DNA from: Armillaria gallica
Lineage: Eukaryota; Basidiomycota; Agaricomycetes; Agaricales; Physalacriaceae
Length of the DNA stretch: 64,000 nt
Assembly (NCBI GenBank): GCA_037576215.1
Contig: JBANDB010000020.1
Coordinates: 992,001 to 1,056,000, forward strand
Direction: 5' to 3'
A program made the position numbers and the translations under genes. Shown here piece after piece: positions 57,550 through 64,000 of this stretch (position 1 is the stretch's first letter; every line of letters starts with the position of its first letter). Below the pieces are notes generated by a model. That model worked only from the letters and a program-made list of their open reading frames with translations. It had not been told where the DNA came from and did not search any database.

Positions 57550-59640
57550 AATCTTCGTGTCTGCATTGGACTTGAGTGAATTGGAAGAAGGATATGAAAG
57601 CGAAGGGGGATTCAGTGAGTATTTCTTATCATTCCCTCTTCCTTCCTCTTTCCCTCTTCTCATCCTTCTTCTTACTATCACTCCAGCCATTGCAGAGTAC
57701 CTCTTGCAATTGCTGAGACGGTTGTCTGTGATGTTCTCGATGTTGTACGCGTTCTCCTCGAGCTGGACGCGTTTGATCTCGTGATCGTCCTCAGTTGCCT
57801 TTTTTGGGACGGGTTTGTTCTTTCTCTTACCGTCACCATCACCACGAGGAGCTGACTGCGGGTGCTTTTTCTTTCTTTCTGTTTTCATTTTTTCTGACGT
57901 CGCACAGGTCTTTTTCAACGCCTATCGTTCCATCAATTCGGTAAGGATTTCGATTCAAAGCCTTGAGTTTTTTACTGATTGATTTTTTTCCAGCTAATCG
58001 AGCCTTATTGGGAGACGCGAATGATTAACTGGACGCAGACACGGTAAGCTGACTTTCCCCCATATTCACTCGTGAGCTCGTTGAATGATTTTTCAGATAA
58101 CGGCTCGGATGTTGAGGATGACATTGAGTACGAGGTACGTCGGTGCAATGCGTTGTCTGTTTATACTAACGACGTTCCAGAGTCGAGCACCCACTGAGTA
58201 ACTCTCACGATGGTACGATGAGGAACTAGTTGGCAGATGGGAAACTCTGAGGTACTGTTTAGGTGTGTATAGCTTCTTTTCCCGCCTCTCCTCCCACTAA
58301 TGCAACCTTGTTGGCTATAAAAAGTTTGTCGGAACGTCAAGAAGAAGACGAAAACGAAGCCAGCGAGCAGGATAGGATTTAGAATTGATGGGAGCAGCTT
58401 GATGCTAGGATCTACTCGCGGTGACGGGGTACATTGCTTAATCCGTTCAATTTTTCTGTCCAGCTTACTTTCCGTGTAGAGCTTGGAGCGGAAACGAGGT
58501 ATCGCCTTCCACAAATGGGGTTCCGGCTACGGCCTTCACCTACACGCAACAATAGGAACGTCGACGCCAGCGGGGGACGGGGGGATGTTGACAGGAAGAA
58601 TTGCAAACCAGTGGATATGCCTCGAGGTGGTTTGAACCCCAGCTGGAATGGAACCGAGGGGAAATTGAATGGTAGCAGGTGTGTCAGCCGTTTCGTCTCT
58701 TTGTCACTGCTCAAGCGCTCACTCTTCGCTAGATTTATTACTGTGGCTGGTTCACGAGCTATGATCACGTCGCCTGATTCCAGAGACGTCCCAAGCGCAG
58801 CGCTCAGCTCACGAACTCGCCGCCACCGTGGTCCTCAAACATAGAAAGTTAGGCGGCGTAGGGGAATTGCTTAGATGGAACAGGAAGGTTTTTGGCGCAG
58901 AATGTCGGAGCACGGTGAGCTGAAAATTTCGCTTATGACGATAGGGCTTCGTGACTGATCTTTCTTCAGATTAAACGAAGCTTTAGATTATCAAGGCAAA
59001 GGGAAAAAGCTGGAAGACGGTATGTGACCCCGATTCCATATCCACTTTCTCTCCTAACGCGCCGTTCTTGACTGAAGGACACGGGCACGGGGATGACGGT
59101 ACAGCGACCAGCGAACACACATTGACCAAGGGAATTCCGCCCATCGTCGTCGATATCAATGAGCTCTTGTCCTCTGGTCGTGTACATGAACTTGTCACCT
59201 CGGTTGACAGTATGTGGAAATGCGAACTTGTCGATCTCATTACAGGTTCACCAACCCCCTCCTCGCAGATCAATTTGTCCTGTCTCAGGCGTCCTCCACC
59301 ATGTTTCGCCTTTACCTGGATGTACGCATTCCTGGTCATCGAGTCGCCCTTACCTACCCTTTCGGGGGAGTTCAACCTCGCCAATGGGGGGGGGATAGAA
59401 ACAGCTCTGTTCATGACGGACTGACGCGGTTGAACAGCAGAATCATGGTTGCACATAAAGAGAATATGGACGACGTCCTCAACGTCATCGTGGCACATCT
59501 TACTGAGTTGCCACTGCTTGGAGAACCCAACCCATTTTCCTCATTCAATAGCGAGGTCATGTGTACCAGTGAGTCTCTCTTGACTCTCCCCTGGCTAAAA
59601 ATTGAGGATCCCCGCTTCCCAGCAGTATCCTAATAAGGTT
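57550..59640 (+). CDS. Putative intron-rich gene, unidentified
   Basis: Several GT...AG introns of about 50-60 nt can be placed on the + strand: about 57,616-57,689, 57,940-57,993, 58,048-58,096, 58,137-58,180, 58,677-58,731, 58,915-58,970 and 59,021-59,078. The best exons read ALDLSELEEGYESEGG (57,560-57,615), LDYQGKGKKLED (58,971-59,020) and GHGHGDDGTATSEHTL...VVDINELLSSGRVHELV (59,079-59,210). A final frame contains LYLDVRIPGHRVALTYPF (about 59,310-59,365) and ends near 59,630. I could not join all exons in frame, so it may be decayed or mis-parsed. A T-tract (57,492-57,508) lies just upstream. Confidence 0.35.
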
Positions 59641-59786
59641 CTTAGATTCAAATGTCGACTCTGCAGCCATTGATAATTCACGCTCTTCTGGTGTCTAGAG
59701 GTAAGCCATGTTCTATTTTCTATACATGTTCAACGTTATCGACCTGCTGTCACAATGTCTTCACCTCGGTACTCCGTGCCAAACCT

Positions 59787-61711
59787 TCACAGCATCGCCC
59801 TTGGACTATGCTCAGGCATAGCGCTGACTTCTGTATTCTTCGAATACCAGTGAGACATCACCCAATCCAAGAGGATAGCAATGAATGTGTCGATATCACT
59901 GAATGTGTTGTCGGCATGGATCACCACTCGAATGCGCTCCTGGCCCTTCGGTACGATGGGGAAAGGAATCGCTTGGCCGACGTATCCTTTTGAATTGAGA
60001 TATTCCGCGAGCTTCAGCGACTGGCTCGTTAGCAGGGGGAATATTGGCGAGACAAGGGGGTCTTTGCTTCTATCGGCCGCACACATGGCCAGGACAGATT
60101 CTGGAATGCCCTTCAAAGCTAGTCGAAGTTTGGTAGCGAAGTACTGGCTGCACTCATAAACTTGCTTTCGGAGCTATAACGTAGGTTGTTAGCGTTCTTT
60201 AAAAAGGTCGGGACCATGATGCTCACCATATCATCTTCAGGGCCCGAAATGAAGTCGAACGTGCTATCAAGTGGAGATGGGGCATTGAAGTCGTGTAGAT
60301 TAGCGGCCGAGCATAATTGACAAGGTACTTCCGGACAATTGGGGACGTGAGGATAACGGCTAATGATGTGGTTCAGGTCACTATAAAGTCTACACAAAGA
60401 CGAAAGAGGGCTTACCTCCCATCAAGCCTCTATCTTTGCCGAATCTGTGAAGGACCGTGTCTACCTTGTCCTGCAATCCTAGATCATCCACATAGCCTCG
60501 TCCCATCGAACCATACAACCCGGTGGTATGCGCCTCATCGACGACCATATGACAATACGCCTTTGGTATATGACGATGGAGGCTCTCGATGATCTGTGGT
60601 AAAGGAGAGAAATCCCCATCCATACTGTACAAGCTTTCCACTGCTACAAATACCGTCGACTTCCCAGCCAAAATCTCTGGGCGTTTCCTCAAGAGCTGTT
60701 AAGAATCAGGGTATTTAGAGTAATACACAAAGTAATGAATACTCGAGTAAAACCCAAGTTGTGAGCGAGGATGTCCTAAAGCCGAGTTCCAACCACCAAG
60801 AGGGATCCGATATGGGTGCTAACAAGCGCTAGGCGTAGTTAACGGGTTTGTCAACAAGCGCTAGGCATAACTGACGGGGTTTCCAACAAGCGCTAGGCAT
60901 AGTCGGAAGGCAAACAGAACGGCAAGCGCTAGGCGTAACCGATCAGATATGCTTAGATCACACAGTTAAGTGGACGTCGAAGAATAGTGAAATTAGATTA
61001 AGAGATCCCTAGCACAATTTATCTACAAGTTTATATACTAAGCAAAGATTCGAGTCATTATTGTTCTACAATGTTCCATAATATTCTGGTATTAGTACGA
61101 AGAATAGAGAAAGTAACAGAAAGTAGTGTAAAATACCAGCGAGTCACTGTTAAGACCGAGAAGGCCGAGTAAGGGCATGTGTTGACTCATGCACCGAGTC
61201 AATGGATGGGTGAAATCCATAACAAGAGCCCTGCTATGCAGCTCTCGAAGGACACAACAGAGTTGTGGGAGAAGGGGTAGGCGTTACGTGTCCGCGCTGC
61301 CGCGATTCCATCCCTCACTGACGCGTGGATGAGTTCTTCGAAGACAATGATGTCCTCTGCCTGGGGTACACACCCGAAGAACGCGACGTTCGCGTCATAG
61401 TCGGATGAGAACATGAGGGCTGCGGAGGCGTTGAAGTGGGACTGGAGATACTTCTCCGTCTCTGCATGACTTGGGCTGTTCCCGTTCAGCAGACAGGAAC
61501 CGGTAGAACCAAGCAGTTTTTTCGATGGAATGAGCATGTCGAGGACATTGCTGTTCAACTGAGGATTGGTGGTAATGGAAAGGTAGTCGTTGGAGAAGAA
61601 GTCGGGAACTTTGGTTGATACCGCTTGGTGAAGAAGGTCAAGCACTGGCATGCCAATTTTGGCCCGTTTGTCGAGGCTCTTTTGCAGCGAGATCTCGAGT
61701 GCGGTATTCAT
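59787..61711 (-). pseudogene. 8-amino-7-oxononanoate synthase-like gene, disrupted by a solo LTR
   Basis: PLP-dependent alpha-oxoamine synthase (BioF family; condenses pimeloyl thioester with alanine in biotin synthesis). ATG 61711-61709 has a GCC context. Exon 1 shows DFFSNDYLSI, GSTGSCLLNGNSPSHAE, ELIHASVRDG and HNSV, then the LTR (61224-60697). The same frame resumes with KSTVFVAVESLYSMDGD, VDEAHTTGLYG (PLP-binding Asp and His) and RFGKDRGLMGG, where the catalytic Lys would be. Introns are 60415-60360 and 60226-60174. Exon 2 has NYARPLIYTT. Exon 3 (60173-59787) has IRVVIHADNT. Removing the LTR and one duplication restores the exon 1 frame, but the exon 2-3 join is one base out of frame. 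It could instead be a KBL or another alpha-oxoamine synthase. Confidence 0.85.
60692..61229. mobile_element. Solo LTR, copy 2, inserted in the BioF-like exon
   Basis: The LTR is 60697-61224 (528 bp), TGTTAAGAATC...CCATAACA, flanked by identical AGAGC duplications (60692-60696, 61225-61229). Its 3' half matches the LTR at 25437-26025. Internally it carries four near-copies of AAGCGCTAGGC(G/A)TA (about 60,824-60,940), a different repeat from that in copy 1. It lies antisense or neutral to the host gene and introduces stops at once on the minus strand. Confidence 0.9.
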
Positions 61712-61829
61712 GGCGAGCGGAGAGTGAGGTATGCATTGTAGTGAACTCCGTATTTGTAGTGTCACCTCATTTTCTAGGTTCACCAACACAGAAAAAGAAA
61801 TGATCGCAGTGACCATCAAACAGCCAATT

Positions 61830-64000
61830 GGTGTTCCCGGGCATCAGTGATGAAGCATATGTTTGGGATGCGATAAGGAAAAGTTTTACTATGCTGGAAT
61901 ATGGACATGATGAGATGATATTGGGAGACTCGCAGATACCCGAGCTGATTTGTATATTCATTCTATCTTCTGATCTTTACTTGAATCTTATACACTCTGC
62001 AACTTATGGTTACCAGGGTTGCGTTGATCAGGAAAACTTTCTTTTGCCCCCAAGAAAGTTCCATCTGCTTCAAACTGTAAGGTATGCGAGCTTCTCATGG
62101 CGCACAATTAGTCGCCGTTGGGTTCTCAAATCGATCTACTTACGTGTTGACTTATTTCCGAGGGGATTTCGTAGTTAGTCCCCATGTTGCGTTTGCCGCA
62201 GATGTAACCCATTTTTGCTACTCACATCGTTTGAGTTCAGCCCCACGATTCTAACACAAACCGTGGAATATCAGACTGAGGCTGTGCCGTGACAACTTCA
62301 TGGGGTATGCAGAGGACGAATCCGTTGAAAGAAGAGGATCAGCGATTCACGAACGATGGCATTGGTGAGGTGCTTTCAAGGGATGAGGGCGCGATAGGGG
62401 CCAACGAAGGTGCTTCAGCTACATAAGCAAGGTACGTCGATTATGAGCATCACTCCGTCCCACCATCTCACTCTTGGCGCAGATCCACTCCCTTCTGACT
62501 GGTTACGCCTCCCTCGGTCGACAGAATACCAGCCCACGTCGAAGAATCCCTCTCCCTTGACTTACGTGACGCGCACCCTGCATTGGTGTCTAGTCTATCC
62601 TGCGCCTACTATTTGCCTACTCGCTCATCATACATGAGGATCTATCTATAGTACATGCATCCGACCTCCGACTCGTGTTCCATGAAATCGTCCATGTCTA
62701 CTAAAGTAACACTTTGCCCTCGACGATCTATGGCACTGCCACAAGGCCTGACACTCTCAGCCCGCCCTCCCATCCGCCGTCCCTCCCAGACCCGACATCC
62801 GTGCTATCTAGCCCGTCTCTCCCCCCGCCTACTCCTGTCCGTTTACAGTTCCTCGGGCAGGAGACGGCGCCGACTTGGCCTCGTAGTTCGACCTGGTGAT
62901 GCAGGGAACGGTCATGCGTACTCGTGCGACAGAGGTATCGGGGATGGCGGACTGTGTCCAGTTGGAATTGCGTCAAGACCCTTTTGATTGTTCATTACAT
63001 CATGATTTGTGTTGTCAAAAATACCCGAAGTTACTACTGTGTTACTGTTTTGAGAAAGGGTTTTCTAGGGTTCATGTATTCATTTAAGCCTAAGTCAAAG
63101 ATTTGACTTTTGCGGTATGTACGATTTCTTCTGTAGCACAACGGTCAGATGGAAGAGTTCCTCCCGATGAAGAGCAAGTTGAAACTTTAATGATTACAGT
63201 ACTGTACGGCCGAAGTCCGACGGGTCAGTTAGGGTATAATGTTCTCGGAGCTCAACGTGTACGACGATCGATGCTGCTATGATCTAATGAATTGTAGTCA
63301 CTAAGGGAAATTAAGGAAAGACGCCGACTGATTGCCGATGATCACGTGTCCGTGTGCCTCTATACTCCGAAGTAAACAACCGAACACAACCGCCCATTGT
63401 TAGCACTTCCTCCTTTCGCGCTATTCTCCGTCGGTAGCATTCAAGACATATTCATATACGACTGCGTATGTTTTCCTATCGCGTCTCCAAGACCTGGGCT
63501 AATCGATCTCTTGACTAGTTTTCCGTCATTTGTGGCATCTGATGAACTTGAAAAACACCTATCCTATCGGCTTTGTGGACGTCTGACATATCGAATGGTG
63601 AAAAATCTCACGACATTGGCTTGTCCTGACATCATAGGAGCTTGCGTGTAATTGGTGGGCTTGAGCATAGTTGTACGTGAGAAGTGCCGTGGCAATACCA
63701 CCAATTGAGGAACGACAGTTCTCTACAGGAAAGCGATGGTTCTTTCGTATCCAGGACTGAAGGTCGTATTGGGTCCACGATGTTCTTTTTTGAGAAGTTT
63801 AAGGTGACCTCTGGATACAGGGCTGCACGCTGTAAGGTCTCCATTCGGATTCAATCATTGCGAGTCTCATGCTCACCGACGCCAGGCCCCAAAGATTACA
63901 CGACCCATGGCCGCCGTGGTGTGACTGAGCGACCTTTCTATCGGGTATACGGATGTCGGAGTATGCAATGCGCGTCTTGTGCCGCTCAATTATAGGGTGC
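61830..64000. other. Right end, no identified gene
   Basis: Frames at 61,828-62,178, 62,655-62,987, 63,397-63,651 and 63,684-63,995 (all +) overlap others and show no domain. The T/C-rich tract upstream of the BioF-like start (61,740-61,830) may hold its promoter and 5' UTR, but no element is distinct. No match to the repeat modules was seen. Confidence 0.35.

Noticed and set aside
60824..60940. CRISPR-like array of AAGCGCTAGGC repeats
   Set aside because: Only four short imperfect repeats with uneven spacing, wholly inside a eukaryotic LTR.

Overview
The window looks like a gene-poor, repeat-rich stretch of a filamentous fungus, most likely an Agaricomycete (Basidiomycota). The main clues are short introns of about 50-60 nt (GTRAGT donor, CTAAC-like branch point, YAG acceptor), a tyrosine-recombinase retrotransposon of the DIRS/Ngaro kind that is common in mushroom genomes, TGTTA...TAACA solo LTRs, and a degenerate family of F-box-like genes. 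Most short open frames are noise from decayed repeats.

Layout. Bases 1-30,200 are a mosaic of diverged repeat modules, nearly all on the + strand: F-box pseudogenes, composite repeats carrying tRNA-like B boxes, and a recurring coding-like 'R' module. They are broken by a TIR element (740-2392), a coiled-coil pseudogene (10.4-11.7 kb), an 8-bp-TSD MITE (11835-12165), a large palindrome (about 19.35-19.73 kb), a decayed spliced gene (19.7-20.7 kb) and a solo LTR (25437-26025). A DIRS/Ngaro-type retrotransposon on the minus strand fills about 30.2-35.5 kb and splits a repeat whose uninterrupted paralogue lies at 3.3-4.6 kb. From 35.7 to 55.8 kb the mosaic resumes, with three more members of the same TIR family (40028-44391, 49106-50202, 51287-52396), a second TIR element carrying a proline-rich ORF (45812-47015) and an inverted copy of the spliced gene. 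From 55.8 kb the sequence is mostly single-copy: an unidentified intron-rich region (56.9-59.6 kb), then a BioF-like 8-amino-7-oxononanoate synthase gene on the minus strand (61711-59787) broken by a perfect solo-LTR insertion.

The most interesting signals are these. (1) A family of DNA transposons has GGGC...AGAATTCTGC termini and 9-bp target duplications. Its largest member carries spliced gene fragments but no recognisable transposase. (2) Inside that member is a roughly 1.06-kb stretch where CTAG (mostly ACTAGT) is strongly enriched and almost every site falls on one phase of a 10.27-bp period. (3) The BioF-like gene is disrupted by an exactly delimited solo LTR and shows a second frame problem downstream.

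No rRNA gene, CRISPR array or clearly functional tRNA gene was seen. All repeat boundaries were read by eye and, except where target-site duplications define them, are approximate.
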